Assembly: GCA_963573385.1 (NCBI GenBank)
Contig: CAUYLG010038496.1
Span: forward strand, 1-64,000
Reading direction: 5' to 3'
Source of the DNA: Cacajao melanocephalus
Taxonomy: Eukaryota > Chordata > Mammalia > Primates > Pitheciidae
DNA length: 64,000 nt
In this document: in pieces, positions 45,930-57,500 of the stretch
Position numbering within the stretch: position 1 is the first letter of the stretch
How the letters are laid out: each line of letters starts with the position of its first letter
Notes under the pieces: generated by a model
What the model was told of the DNA's origin: nothing
Seen by the model: the letters and a program-made list of their open reading frames with translations, nothing else
The model's database searches: none
Translations under genes and position numbers: made by a program

Positions 45930-46290
45930 ACCAATAATTTCACTTGGTAAATATGTTTTAAAATGTTCTTCACAGCATTATTTACAACAATGACAATTAA
46001 AAGCCATTTAAATGTCCAACAACCAGTGAATGGCTAAATAAATATTGTAACAATATTATTTGGTCATTTAAAAATTTTAAATTATTTTAATGACATGAAA
46101 ATGCTCTCAGTATATCAAATATTTCCCAAATATAATTTCAATTATATAAAAAAGGAAAACAGGAACATACTGAAAGGGAACTTATAAGAACTGGAATGAA
46201 ATACTGTGAGATGTTCAAAGTGGCTGTCTTCTGTGTATGTGTGAATGTATATACATACATTTTCTATCTCTGTATGCTGACAGGGCCTAG
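45930..46290 (+). mobile_element. Old L1 3' fragment
   Basis: 'cttcacagcattatttacaa', 'aaatgtccaacaaccagtga' and 'atggctaaataaatattgta' match old L1 3' ends. Confidence 0.65.
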
Positions 46291-46730
46291 AAATAACAAT
46301 ACTCACTAACGAGGAGCACCCCTAGTACCTAGATCTTGGTTTCTAAATACCATTAAAAAGAATTACTAAACAGAACCAGGGCTCCTTCAAGAAAGACTGA
46401 TTTCAGGGCTGGAAGATGGAAAGTCTAAAATGAGCCTTAAACATCTTGTTGTGCCAGAAAGTAAGGAAGTATTCAAAGAATGACTGAAGACAACTTTGAA
46501 GGACACAAGCCAGTTTGAAGACACTTACACTATCTGGGACAATTTTTATCATCAAAATAAATGTAACTCATTGAATAAAATAGGAAAACACGAGTCCATA
46601 TTGATATAAACGAATAAATAAACGGTAAATGAGGAGGAAACTCTTCATTATAAAATGCCAATTAATATATACAGAAGAAATTGTTATTTTAAAAAGGTTA
46701 TCTCTGAATAGTATTATTATGAGCATACTT
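46291..46730. other. Intronic sequence, unassigned
   Basis: 'aggaaaacacgagtccatat' and nearby words may be LINE-derived; no firm call. Confidence 0.4.
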
Positions 46731-47034
<304 letters not shown>

Positions 47035-47071
47035 TTGTTTCAGCTTTATAAAATAAGTATATACATCTTTT

Positions 47072-47360
<289 letters not shown>

Positions 47361-47746
47361 AGCATATACATCTTTTGTAAAAACACTCACAATCCCCAAC
47401 AAATGCAACATATGCACATCTCCAGAGCACTCGCTAGAGCCACTTTTAAAAGGAAAGAATATGCGCAACAGCTGCAAGTAGAAACGGAGATGTCTCAGGC
47501 AGGTGGGCTAAAGTTCAAAACAAAGCAGGAAAAACAAACAAACCACCAAAAGCAGCACTGAGATTTATGCAAGTTTCTGGTTTGGTTTTATAGTAATTAT
47601 GAGGGTGAAGAGATGTGACCCTTACTATGATGAGAATGACAAACGGTTAACTGATAAGAAGAAATGGAGAGGGCGAAGGCTGTAGAACAGGTCAATATCA
47701 GGCTGACATGAAGCCATTTGAGAGACATAATTAATCTATTACTCAC

Positions 47747-47818
47747 CTGGCATCATCATTCATTGTAGTATGGTCAATAGGTGCCATGAAACTCAGTAGC
47801 TTGCTAAGGACATGAAAC
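47747..47818 (-). CDS. AATF: AATF exon 11
   Basis: 72-nt exon with acceptor ...ctgctttatttag (47,819 upward) and donor gtgagt (47,746 downward). It starts with the last base of an Arg codon (CG|G) and ends with the first two bases of another (AG|G). It encodes [20 protein letters not shown] and DDA, residues 517-539 by my count on a 560-residue protein. This belongs to the C-terminal TRAUB domain conserved from yeast Bfr2 to human. The phase agrees exactly with exons 10 and 12. A 25.5-kb intron separates it from the terminal exon. Confidence 0.96.
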
Positions 47819-47992
47819 CTAAATAAAGCAGGAAGCAAACAGGCAGCAACATTAGTAACTATTAAACCTAGGAGAGGAAACACATTCCATGAGTTAACAA
47901 ACTCCAGAACTAACTGATTACTGGAACATTTGGCTACAAAGTGGGATAGGGAAAAAATTCATAGGCACTTAGCACTGTCGTTGGATGACCAA
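47819..47992. other. AATF intron 10 start region
   Basis: Intron 10 spans 47,819-57,419. This part is unique sequence. Confidence 0.6.
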
Positions 47993-48343
47993 CTACAGTC
48001 ATTGATTGGTATCTGTAGGGGAATGGTTCCAGGAATCCCCATGGATACAAAAATCCATGGATGTTCAATTTCCATATGTAAAATGGTATAGTATTTGCAT
48101 GTAATCTACACACATGCTTCCACATACTTAACTCATCTCTAGATTACTTAAAATATCTAATACAATATGAATGCTATGTAAATAGTTGTTATAATGTACT
48201 GTTTAGGGAATAATGACAAGAAAAAAGTCTGCACTTGTTCACAGGTACAGCACAACGATCCTTTCCCCATGCCTGAATATTTTCAATCCATGGTTGGCTG
48301 AATCCACAGATGTGGAACTCACAAATACGTAGGGGTGACTGGT
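47993..48343 (-). mobile_element. Tigger-like DNA transposon (copy 1)
   Basis: Inverted ends 'acagtcattgattggtatct' and 'tacgtaggggtgactg'. The inner end carries 'tccatggttggctgaatcca', typical of the non-autonomous Tigger/MER2-type group. Same family as 54,816-55,172 in opposite orientation. Confidence 0.7.
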
Positions 48344-49240
48344 ACATTTCCTCCTTTTTCCTTAATGCTACAGGAGAAAAGTCTGATACAGATTACTGTA
48401 AATGACAGTTCAACACAGATTCATTTCTATCACAGCCCCAAAAAAGAATAGTGTGTACACTTGTGCTGCTGAGCAATATACAACCCTTAAATATTATTCC
48501 AGACTAAAGACAATGAGGAATTGACTACCTCATTTTCCTCCTCTACATATATCTTAAGCATTTTTCATTTTAATAGATGTCATAAAAGTCATCTACTGGC
48601 AGCAGCACAGGTAGTGAGTGGTATAGCATCTGAATGCAACACCTCACCAACACCATCACTCACTGACACTGGTTCCCCAAGTCAGAAAAGGCATCTGCAA
48701 TTCCACAGCACCTCCATGCACTAGATCCATGGGATCTTTCATTTCCTCCATCTTTAAATGGAGAAGCACAACTGAGTTCACAGTAAGTATGATTCCTAGA
48801 TCTTCAATCTAGGTACTATGGAAGTTTAAGTTACATCACCTACATTTCCCACCAACTGGAAAAAAAAGGGTTTTTTTTGTGTGATATATTTGAGATTCTC
48901 TAGAAAATATATGACCTTATACAGACCAAATCATACCAACGATAATTCAAAGGGGTATCCTTTTCTACTCATTTTAATGTGCCCTCTCTATATACAAAAA
49001 ATAAAATTCTAACCCAAAAAACTCTACTAGCACAAAACACTATCTGTAAACAAAATGTGATATTTTCATGTATTTAATACATAATGTTTTAAAGTTTTAG
49101 GAACATTTTTACATGTCAAATAATTTAATTATTTATTATTCCACCCACAGTTTCAGCCTCCCAAAGGCAATTCTTTTTCTCAGCAAATAAATTTTACAAG
49201 AATAATACTGATAAGATTTTCCCCATTATACAGGTAATAT
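48344..49240. other. AATF intron 10: unique sequence
   Basis: AT-rich, nothing recognised. Confidence 0.5.
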
Positions 49241-49380
49241 TGGCAGGGTGTGGTAGCACATGCCTGTAATCCCAGCACTTTGGGAGGCCGAGGAGAAGGA
49301 TGCTTGAGTCTGAGTTCAAAACCAGCCTGAACAACCCAGTAAGACTTCTATCTGTACATCCCCGCAAAAGAAAAAAGTAA
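49241..49380 (+). mobile_element. Alu left monomer
   Basis: 'tggcagggtgtggtagcaca' to 'tctatctgtacatccccgca'; left arm only. Confidence 0.85.
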
Positions 49381-49440
49381 TAGAAAAGGAATAAAATACA
49401 GAAAATTTAAAAAACAAAGCACACACAAAACACATGCAGT

Positions 49441-49580
49441 TGGCAGCACAGTGGCTCATGCCGATAACATGAGCACTTTGAGAGGCTGAGGCAGAAGGAT
49501 CACCTGAGCCCAGGGGTTCAAGACCAGCCTGGGCAACACAGCAAGACCCTATCTCTACAAAGAGTAAAAAAAATAACTGG
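49441..49580 (+). mobile_element. Alu left monomer
   Basis: Left arm only, joined directly to an oppositely oriented Alu piece. Confidence 0.88.
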
Positions 49581-49751
49581 CCAGAGTAGCTGGGACTATA
49601 GAAATGTACCACTATGCCCGGCTAATATGTGTAGTTTTAGTAGAGATGGGGTTTCACCATGTTGCCCAGGCTGGTCGTGAGCTCCTGGACTTATCCACCT
49701 GCCTTGGCCTCCAAAAGCGCTGGGATTACAGGTGTGAGCCACCATGTCTAG
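49581..49751 (-). mobile_element. Alu fragment, inverted against its neighbour
   Basis: Begins mid-element at 'ccagagtagctgggactata' and runs to the Alu head ('gagccaccatgtctag'). Confidence 0.88.
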
Positions 49752-49820
49752 TTTAATTCTTCACTTTTTATAAAATGAAAAAAGGCCTCTATGTCACCTT
49801 GTTTTTTGTTGGTGATGTTT

Positions 49821-50136
49821 TGTTTTGTTTTTTGAGATAGGGTCTTGCTTTGTCACTCAGGCTGGAGTGCAGTGGTATGATCATGGCTCACTATAGCCTT
49901 GAATTCCCAGGCTCAAGCCATCTTCCCAACCTCTGCCTCCCAGCTCCCACTACCACCAAATAGCTGGGACTAGAGGTGTGTGCCACTATTCCTGGCTAAT
50001 TTTAAAAAACTTTTTTTGTAGAGATAGAGTCTTGCTGTGTTGTCCAGGCTGGTCTCAAATTCCTAAACTCAAATGATCCTTCCACTTCAGCCTTCCAAAG
50101 TGCTTGGATTACAGGCAAGAGCCATCATGTCCAGTC
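49821..50136 (-). mobile_element. Alu, old
   Basis: Diverged antisense Alu with a (TTTTG)n start and an extra 'ctcccagctcccactaccac' stretch. Confidence 0.9.
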
Positions 50137-50189
50137 ACATAAATTTTTTTGAAGTCTGCTTGTTAGCTTCTAATTTTAAAATTAATATA

Positions 50190-50540
50190 TAATTTTTTAA
50201 GTTTTTTATTAATACATAATGATTGTACATATTTATGGGGTACATGCAGTATTCTGATACATGCATACAACGTGTAATGAGCTAATCAGGGTCACTGGGA
50301 TATCTATCACCTCAAACATTTATAATTTCTTCTGTTGGGTACATTCCAAATCTTCTCTTCTAGCTATTTTGAAATATACTATAAATTCTTGACAACTGTA
50401 GTCACTCTACTGTGCTCTCAAACACTAAAACTTACTCCTTCTGATTGAACTGTAGTTTTGTACTCATTAGCCAACTTTTCTTCTTCCCCTGCTCTCCACA
50501 CTACCCTTTCCAGCCTCTGGTAACCACCAAAAAATTAATA
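50190..50540 (-). mobile_element. L1 3' UTR fragment
   Basis: 'tatttatggggtacatgcag', 'gcatacaacgtgtaatgagc', 'atatctatcacctcaaacat' and 'ctctggtaaccaccaaaa' are antisense L1 3' text. L1-like text resumes after the next Alu at 50,870-50,985. Confidence 0.8.
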
Positions 50541-50592
<52 letters not shown>

Positions 50593-50605
50593 TTATTTTA
50601 TTTTA
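50541..50605. repeat. (CT)n(TA)n(TTTA)n compound microsatellite
   Basis: About 11 CT units, then about 13 TA units, then TTTA/TTTTA units. Confidence 0.95.
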
Positions 50606-50868
50606 TTTTTTTAAAGAGACAAGGAAGGGTCTAGCTATGTTGCTCAGGCTGGACCAAAACTCTTAAGCTCAAGTGATCCACCACTTCAGCCAAGTAGCTA
50701 AAAATACACGTGTATGCCACAAGGCTTGGCTAATACCTAATAGATAATTTTTTTTTTTTTTAAGAGATGGGACCTCACTTTTACCTAAGCTGGTCTTGAA
50801 CTCCTGGGCTCAAGTAATCCTCCCACTTCAGCCTCCCTGGAATTACAAGCATGAGCCACTGAGCCAAG
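50606..50868 (-). mobile_element. Alu, very diverged
   Basis: Recognisable by 'ctatgttgctcaggctgg', 'gtcttgaactcctgggctca' and 'catgagccactgagcc'. Probably one of the oldest Alus here. Confidence 0.85.
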
Positions 50869-50869
50869 C

Positions 50870-50985
50870 CAAAACATTACTCTTAGATGTGAAACTGCTG
50901 AATTGAAAGGTATGTATATGTAAACTTGACTGAGTCAAAAGCCCTCCCAAAAGTTGTGTCAATGTATGAGCAATCTTTTTATTTA
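50870..50985 (-). mobile_element. L1 fragment
   Basis: 'gtgaaactgctgaattgaaa' and 'gccctcccaaaagttgtgtc' match antisense old L1 ORF2. Confidence 0.55.
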
Positions 50986-51109
50986 AATATAAAGCAAAAA
51001 TACTGTTAATTACATAGATATTTTAATGTCCTGAGGCCTCACTAAACTTCAGTGTCCATCTGAAAGTATGATCACTATTCTTGGCTGTGTGGACAGAGAC
51101 CGTGAACTA

Positions 51110-51420
51110 TGCCCCACAGCTGTGTTACGCAACACAGTAGCTACTAGCCACACATGGCTACTGTGCATTTGAAATGTGACTAGTCTGAACTGAGATGTAC
51201 TGTAATTAAGTATAAGATACAAACCAGATTTTGAAGACTTGGGACAAAAAAATAATATATGTAAATTGTTGAAATAATATATTTATATATTGGGTTAAAT
51301 GAAATTTACTATTAAAATTAAGTTCACCTTTTTACTTTTTTACTGTGGCTACTAGAACATTTAAAATTGCATATATAATACATATTTTTATTAGATGGAA
51401 ATGCTCTGTAGAATATCTTT
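51110..51420 (-). mobile_element. Old DNA-transposon-like repeat
   Basis: 'acacagtagctactagccac', 'gcatttgaaatgtgactagt', 'tatattgggttaaatgaaat' and 'gtggctactagaacatttaa' form a familiar dispersed mammalian repeat, probably hAT-type. Family name uncertain. Confidence 0.55.
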
Positions 51421-52115
51421 ACATTTAATACAATATCATCAATAATTATTAAAACTACATGATGAAATACAGGCTTTACAAAGAAATCAGATTGAAGACT
51501 ATTTGGTATACTTAGTGCAATGTATTCCTCTAATCTCAGTGCACTGAAAATGGGTGTATGTTTTAATATTAAATCGCCTTTTACCAACCATACTAAGAAA
51601 AGATAAATATATTTTGTTGCGGAAGAACAGACCAACAAAGTAAGACATCATATTATTAAAGGGAGTTTGATCCATTTACATTAAGATTTCTGATTAAATC
51701 ATAACTAAATCCACTTACATGTAATGCTGAGTAGAATACTGATAATCAATAATTATAATTACTGTATTTCCAAAACCCCAACATTTTTTAAAGGTTATTT
51801 TCTAGCATCCAATTAGCAAGTCTGACCAGGCTGTATCATTTAAACTAATGATGTGTTATTATTTAAACCGTTTCCAGAAGGTAATGTTAATCTTTGCTCC
51901 AACATTTCTGGAAGTCTTATATATACAACCCTATCACAAAAAAAGAGCAAAAATTGCTCAATGGTGGGACCTAGTATCAGTGATGACAGCTGGCATACAC
52001 TGTCTGTTCTTGAAGTCTAACTCAAGAAAGTTGTTCATAATATTCTCATCTAGCCTGGGGGGCCCCTTGTTTTAACCCTTTAGGAAAGAATGCTAAGGTA
52101 GCCAAGATGTCATTG
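51421..52115. other. AATF intron 10: unassigned sequence
   Basis: AT-rich, nothing firm. Confidence 0.45.
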
Positions 52116-52240
52116 TTGGTCCTGCCAGTGAAACAACCCAACATCCAGAGGTTAGAAGAATTGGCTCTGGAATCAGACCGATTAGTTCAAATCCTAGTTT
52201 GCTACTTACTAACTATGTAATGCTGGGGATGTTACTTCAC
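52116..52240 (+). mobile_element. MIR 5' part plus flank (source copy of an 89-bp duplication)
   Basis: 52,150-52,240 is MIR ('ttggctctggaatcagaccg', 'ttgctacttactaactatgt'). The segment 52,116-52,205, including non-MIR flank, recurs at 54,465-54,553. Confidence 0.75.
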
Positions 52241-52242
52241 AT

Positions 52243-52450
52243 GAATTAGCTCATTTAATCTGCATAACAACCCTATGAAATGTCACTTCTATGATTATAC
52301 TCCTTTCACAGATGAGGAAACTGAAGCACAGAGATGTAAAGTAATTTGTCTAAAGTCTCAAAGCTGGGAAATGGAAAAATTGGCTTTCAAACCTAGGCAG
52401 TTGGCTCCAGAGCTTGCGCTTTTTCTGCCTCTGCATGTAAATTGCTTAGC
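52243..52450 (-). mobile_element. MIR
   Basis: Antisense MIR: 'cacagatgaggaaactgaag', 'cacagagatgtaaagtaatt', 'ttcaaacctaggcagttggc'. Head to head with the preceding MIR. Confidence 0.8.
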
Positions 52451-52649
52451 AGTGCCTGACCTGGGAGTCCTGGAGATGTCAGTTGTTATGCTATCGCTAT
52501 GAGTAAAGACTACTCTCTGATTCTGACCACATCCTCACATTTATGGTCTCAAGAAGAGCCAGGTGAGTACAAGATGACAAAACCAAAACCAATTCAACAC
52601 TCATGAACTTATCTATGATGTTAAAACCTTCTTATTCTGTAATAATTTT
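52451..52649. other. Intron 10: unassigned
   Basis: Nothing recognised. Confidence 0.4.
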
Positions 52650-53200
52650 AGGCTCCTGAGACCCCACATTACACCTAGTTGTGATGTCTCCCTAGTCTCC
52701 TGCAATCTGTGACAGCTTCTCAGTCCTTGTTTTTTCATTACCTTGACACCTGACGAGTACTGGTCAGTTATTTGCTATAGTGTCTCCCAATGTGGATTTG
52801 TATGCTGGTTTTATGATGAGATTAAGGTTAGGCATTTTTGGCAAGAATACCACAGAAATGATGTTGTATCTTTCTACTGAAGACAGAGGGGTGTAGACAT
52901 GTCTTTTTACTGGTGCTGTTCATCTTGAACACTAGGCTAAGGTGGCGTCTGCTAGATTACTGTAAAGCCACGATGTTTCTCTTTGTAATGGACAAATATC
53001 TTGAGGGAGATACTTAGAGACCATACAAATACAGTCTCTCCTCAAACTTTTGCCCATTGATTTTAGCATCTATTGGTAGACCTTGCCTGCAAAAAATATT
53101 ACTATGGGGTTTCTCTAGTGGTGGTTTTCTATTTCTCTCATCCCCTCTATATTTAATAACTGGAACGATACAGGACCTTTTGATGGCACATCCATTTGAT
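52650..53200 (-). mobile_element. Ancient LINE-like remnant
   Basis: 'gatttgtatgctggttttat', 'attactgtaaagccacgatg' and 'gcccattgattttagcatct' are dispersed-repeat text I associate with old L1/HAL1 elements. Family and strand uncertain. Confidence 0.45.
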
Positions 53201-53599
53201 TCCAAAAGGGTTTTATGAAACAAACCAATTAAGGCAGTCAAAGTTTACGAAGAAATTCTAGAGGCCTTTCAAGCATGCAAAGTTTTAGTTTGTAGTTTCT
53301 GGAATTCTTCAGGAACCAAAGGCATTTCATGTGAAGAAATGTGATCACAAATGAAACGATGCTGCCCTTGGTGATTTCTCTGAGGCACCAGGCACTCCTG
53401 ATCCCTTACTAAACACTCCCCTGTATTCACTGCTGTCGCTAACTTCCCCCTGCCCTCCTCCCTCAGTGGCCACTGTTCCTCAGCATTCTTTATGGTTTTC
53501 TCTTACCCGGTCTATCTCACGTATGTTGACATTCTTCAGGGTTCTATTCTTGTCACTCTGCATTCTTGTCACACTGTACCTTCCTGGGAAACAGCAATT
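53201..53599. other. Intron 10: unassigned
   Basis: No firm feature. Confidence 0.4.
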
Positions 53600-53960
53600 A
53601 AACTGTTGCCAAACTATCAACTAATAAACACCTACATCCTTTTCTCAACTGAAAAATATCTCAACTTGGATTTCTCAAGGTTGTGTCAAACTTCAACATA
53701 TTCAGAAACTGAATCGACTCCTTCCCTCAAAAAAAACAGTAAAAAAAGATTTTCTTCTTGCAGCCTATCTCTTATACATATCAGTGATCACTACCAAGAT
53801 CTAGCTAGTTCCCTGAAACCCTGGGAGTCATTCCAACCTTCCCACTTTCTTTTACCTCTTCATGGGCGGCCACTCCTAAGTAATAACTACTCAGTTGTAT
53901 AAATGTCTCTCAATCTGTCATCTCCTATTCCTTCCAGGCCTTGCTCTCATAACTTTTTAG

Positions 53961-54284
<324 letters not shown>

Positions 54285-54464
54285 AATTATCTTTCTAAAA
54301 TGTGAATGTGATAACAATATTCGTCTGCCTAAAATCTTTCAATGACTCAGTCTACAGAATAAAGTCCAAAATCCTTAACACGGCCATGATCTAGCACTCA
54401 CCCATGCATGTAGCCTCACTCCTGCTATTCTCTCACATTCACTTTTGGTGCCTATGTAGGCCAG

Positions 54465-54553
54465 TTGGTCCTGTCAGTGAAACAACTCACTGAAGAAGGT
54501 TAGAAGAACAGGCTCTGGAATCAGACCAATTAGTTCAAATCCCAGTTTGCTAC
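54465..54553 (+). repeat. 89-bp segment duplicated from 52,116-52,205
   Basis: Shares 'gaaacaac', 'aggttagaagaa' and 'ggctctggaatcagacc' through 'agtttgctac' with the source, including its non-MIR flank. About 85-90% identical by eye. It interrupts an L2-like element. Confidence 0.8.
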
Positions 54554-54815
54554 AAAAGTCTCTGCCAAAACAAAATAATTGCAGTTTCCAAAATGGACCC
54601 CACAATCTCTCAAGCTTACAAACCTTTTTGCACACATGCTCTTTGCTTTCACTGGGCAAATGCCTACTAATTTCTCAAGGCTCAGTGAGGATGTTGTATC
54701 TTGTGCAAGTCTTTCGGAGCAGTCTGCATCCCTCAAGGGTGGAGCAGGATCATTTCTACTGTTGCAGCTCCCACACAGCACCTCAGTTGGCCAGGGTCTG
54801 CCACCCTCTCCAGAC

Positions 54816-55172
54816 TAGTTGGCTCTCTGTATCTGCGGGTTCAGCATCCACAGATTCAATCAACCACGGATCAAACATACTTAAGACATAAATGGTTGTG
54901 TCTGTATTGAATATGTCCCATTTTTTTTCTTATTATCCCCTAAACAGTATAACATAACAACTATTTATATGGCATTTCTACTGGACTAGGTATTATAAGT
55001 AATCTAGAGATAATTTAAAATATAGCGAGGATGTGTGTAGGTTATATGCAAATACTATGTCATTTTTATATAAGGAACTTGAGCATCGTGGGTTTTGGTA
55101 TCTGCAGGGGTGGGGGTGTGGGAGTGTTTGTAGTCCTGGAACCAATCCTCCACAGATACCACGGATGACTGT
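54816..55172 (+). mobile_element. Tigger-like DNA transposon (copy 2)
   Basis: Starts 'tagttggctctctgtatctg' and ends 'cagataccacggatgactgt'. Internal 'attcaatcaaccacggatca' matches copy 1 in reverse orientation. Confidence 0.75.
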
Positions 55173-55524
55173 TAATGTTCCCTGAGGGCAGACTGGGTCT
55201 TACCTACCATCTAACGACCATCTTCTTAGAAGGATAAGGACACTAAAACCACTTACTATATTTTCATGTTTAACTCTGTTTAAAAACAATGCCTCCTGCT
55301 TGTCTGTTGCCAGAATAAGATTTTACTACCTCTGGATATATGGGAATGTGTGGGAATCTCCACTGCTATCAAAATGTTGCAAAAACAAAGGTATCTAATT
55401 GCATTGACACATACCTGTAATGAACAGTTTAATGAAATTAGTTGAATTCATTAATATAAAAAGCCGTTGCTATTTTGAAAAATCCTGTTTTTTTTTTTCT
55501 TTCAAACTGATAAATCAAACATTT

Positions 55525-55735
55525 TTGAGTGCCTACTGTGTACCAGATATTTACACATGATTTCATTTAATTCCAATACCAAATCCCCAAAGCAGGGACT
55601 ATTATCTCTACTCAGTAAATGAGAAAAGTGAGGCCCAGAGAATAAAGAACAACCAAAATTATACTGCCAGATAGAGCCAGGAATTGAACCCAAGTCTGGT
55701 GATTTGAAATCTAGAGCTCCTCCTTCTATAGAACA
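55525..55735 (-). mobile_element. MIR
   Basis: 'tgagtgcctactgtgtacca', 'gagaaaagtgaggcccagag' and 'gaattgaacccaagtctggt' in order. Confidence 0.8.
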
Positions 55736-55964
55736 TTTATGTTCTCAAAAAATTATAATTTTAAAAGTATAGTATTGGAGAAAAATTTGATCCCAAAAAT
55801 AAAGAATAAGGTAATCATCCAGCCTGGTCACCTATGAAGCACTATTAGTAATATTCTTCTTTAAATCCTTGGAGCGGGGGTGGGGGGAGACAGGTACAGA
55901 AGAGACATGTCAGTAAGCAAATAAATGAACACTAGGAAAAGAGACTGATTCAACCTTGGAATAC

Positions 55965-56240
55965 TGATAGCAATAGTAATGACAGTAATAATGGCAACAA
56001 ACACGTATATAGTGCTTACTGTGTACCTGGCGCTATTCTAACAGCCGTACATACACTATTCATTTAATCCTCACAGCAACCCTTCAAGGCTTGTATACTG
56101 CCATATTCATTTTACAGATGAAGAAACTAGCAGAGTTTAAGGGTCTTGCCCAAAGTAACTACTAACCAACGTCAAAGCTGGGATTCAAACTCAGGCAGTC
56201 TGGCTCTTAAATCCATGTTCTTAACCTCTAAAAATGAACC
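55965..56240 (-). mobile_element. MIR, nearly full length
   Basis: 'gtgcttactgtgtacctggc', 'atttaatcctcacagcaacc', 'acagatgaagaaactagcag' and 'tcaaactcaggcagtctggc' cover the element almost end to end. Confidence 0.85.
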
Positions 56241-56640
56241 TAGAGAACCATGAAGATCTGGAAATTAACAAATTATAAAAATTTAACCTGAGACTGAAAA
56301 AAAGAGACACTACTAAATCAAAGGATGATACTTTCCAAAGTTGATGATACTTTGTACTTTCGCAAAGTTAAAGAAAAATAAGCATTTCCTGATGAGTTTT
56401 GTTAAATACTAAAACAAGTTAATTAAGGTAATTGAGAAATCTACTTCTCTGAAGATCTTTAAAAAATCAGATAGACTCACATTTGTCTAAAGGGAATTTA
56501 ATGATAGGTAGGTTCTAAACAGGATGTGGGATTAACTATCTGCCTAAAACTGTCCTAACACAAGTTTAAGATTTTCTCAGTGTGCACCTGAATTACAGAT
56601 AGTTTCTTTGATACTGAGGCTTTGTGTGATGATATTGTGT
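56241..56640. other. Intron 10: unassigned
   Basis: AT-rich; nothing recognised. Confidence 0.4.
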
Positions 56641-56667
56641 CACACACACACACACACACACACACAC
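56641..56667. repeat. (CA)n microsatellite
   Basis: About 13 uninterrupted CA units. Confidence 0.95.
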
Positions 56668-56933
56668 GATAGTTACCAAGTCTAAAAGTATAGCGATGTC
56701 AGTTTCTACTCTTACTCCTTCTCATCTGTACCCTTATAAAACTCCTTAAAGAGCTCACAGGGGAGTATTTTCCTAAGTCAGAAATTTCTCTATTTTCCCA
56801 TAAACGTTTTATTTCACATTTCATTTAATAACTTTGCTAACATTCCCTGCAGTCCTTCATTTATGTCTTTTTAACATACTGTGTACACATATGGAACCAT
56901 GAAAATGGACCAATAAGACAATAACATTTTTAT

Positions 56934-57090
56934 TTTTATTATTATTATTTTTTTTTTGAGATGGAGTCTTGCTCTGTTGCCCAGGCTGGAGTACAGTGGC
57001 GTGATCTTGGCTCACTGCAACCTCCGCTGCCCAGGTTCAAATGATTCTCCTGCCTCGGCCTCCCGAGTACAGGAGCCACTGTGCCTGGCT
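56934..57090 (-). mobile_element. Alu with half its body missing, flanked by target duplication
   Basis: ATARCATTTTTAT at 56,921-56,933 and 57,091-57,103. The element jumps from 'cggcctcccgagta' to 'caggagccactgtgcctggc', losing roughly 150 bases internally. Confidence 0.92.
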
Positions 57091-57419
57091 ATAGCATTTT
57101 TATATCATTCTATATAAATTATTAAAATTAATATAATTTCAACTATCTTACTATTGTTTTCTTTTTTCTCTTTCAAGGAATGCATACATTATTTCACCCA
57201 TCCATTCACAACAGTAGCACAAAAGTCAATGGAACCATATTTCCATTTTAGAATAAGAAAACCTGAGTTGCAATAAACCTTCAAATATTGGTTTAGTTAT
57301 TTTCCTGATCCTTAAAAACAGAATCATCAGAAGAAAAGAAAACATAGCCTAACAGCCCGAATGCAAGAGAAGAGATACACATACAATATATGTTGACATT
57401 TTTCCAAAAAGTAACTCAC

Positions 57420-57500
57420 CGAAGTTTCCTGCCTTTGCTGGCTTTCCTATCTACTTTTTTGTGGATTTTGCTTCGCAACTTCTGGATTGCAAGCCACTGC
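57420..57500 (-). CDS. AATF: AATF exon 10
   Basis: 81-nt exon. The acceptor (gtgaattttccag) ends at 57,501 and the donor gtgagt starts at 57,419. It completes a split Arg codon, encodes [20 protein letters not shown] and SKGRKL, and ends with CG of the next Arg. These are residues 490-515 on a 560-residue count, within the TRAUB domain. The basic run [17 protein letters not shown] resembles a nuclear/nucleolar localisation cluster. Splice phases fit exons 9 and 11 exactly. A half-deleted Alu sits about 330 bp upstream of the donor side in the neighbouring intron. Confidence 0.97.

Noticed and set aside
54547..54910. Overlapping open frames of up to 114 codons near 54.5-54.9 kb
   Set aside because: They run through L2-like and Tigger-like repeat sequence, with no splice or codon evidence.
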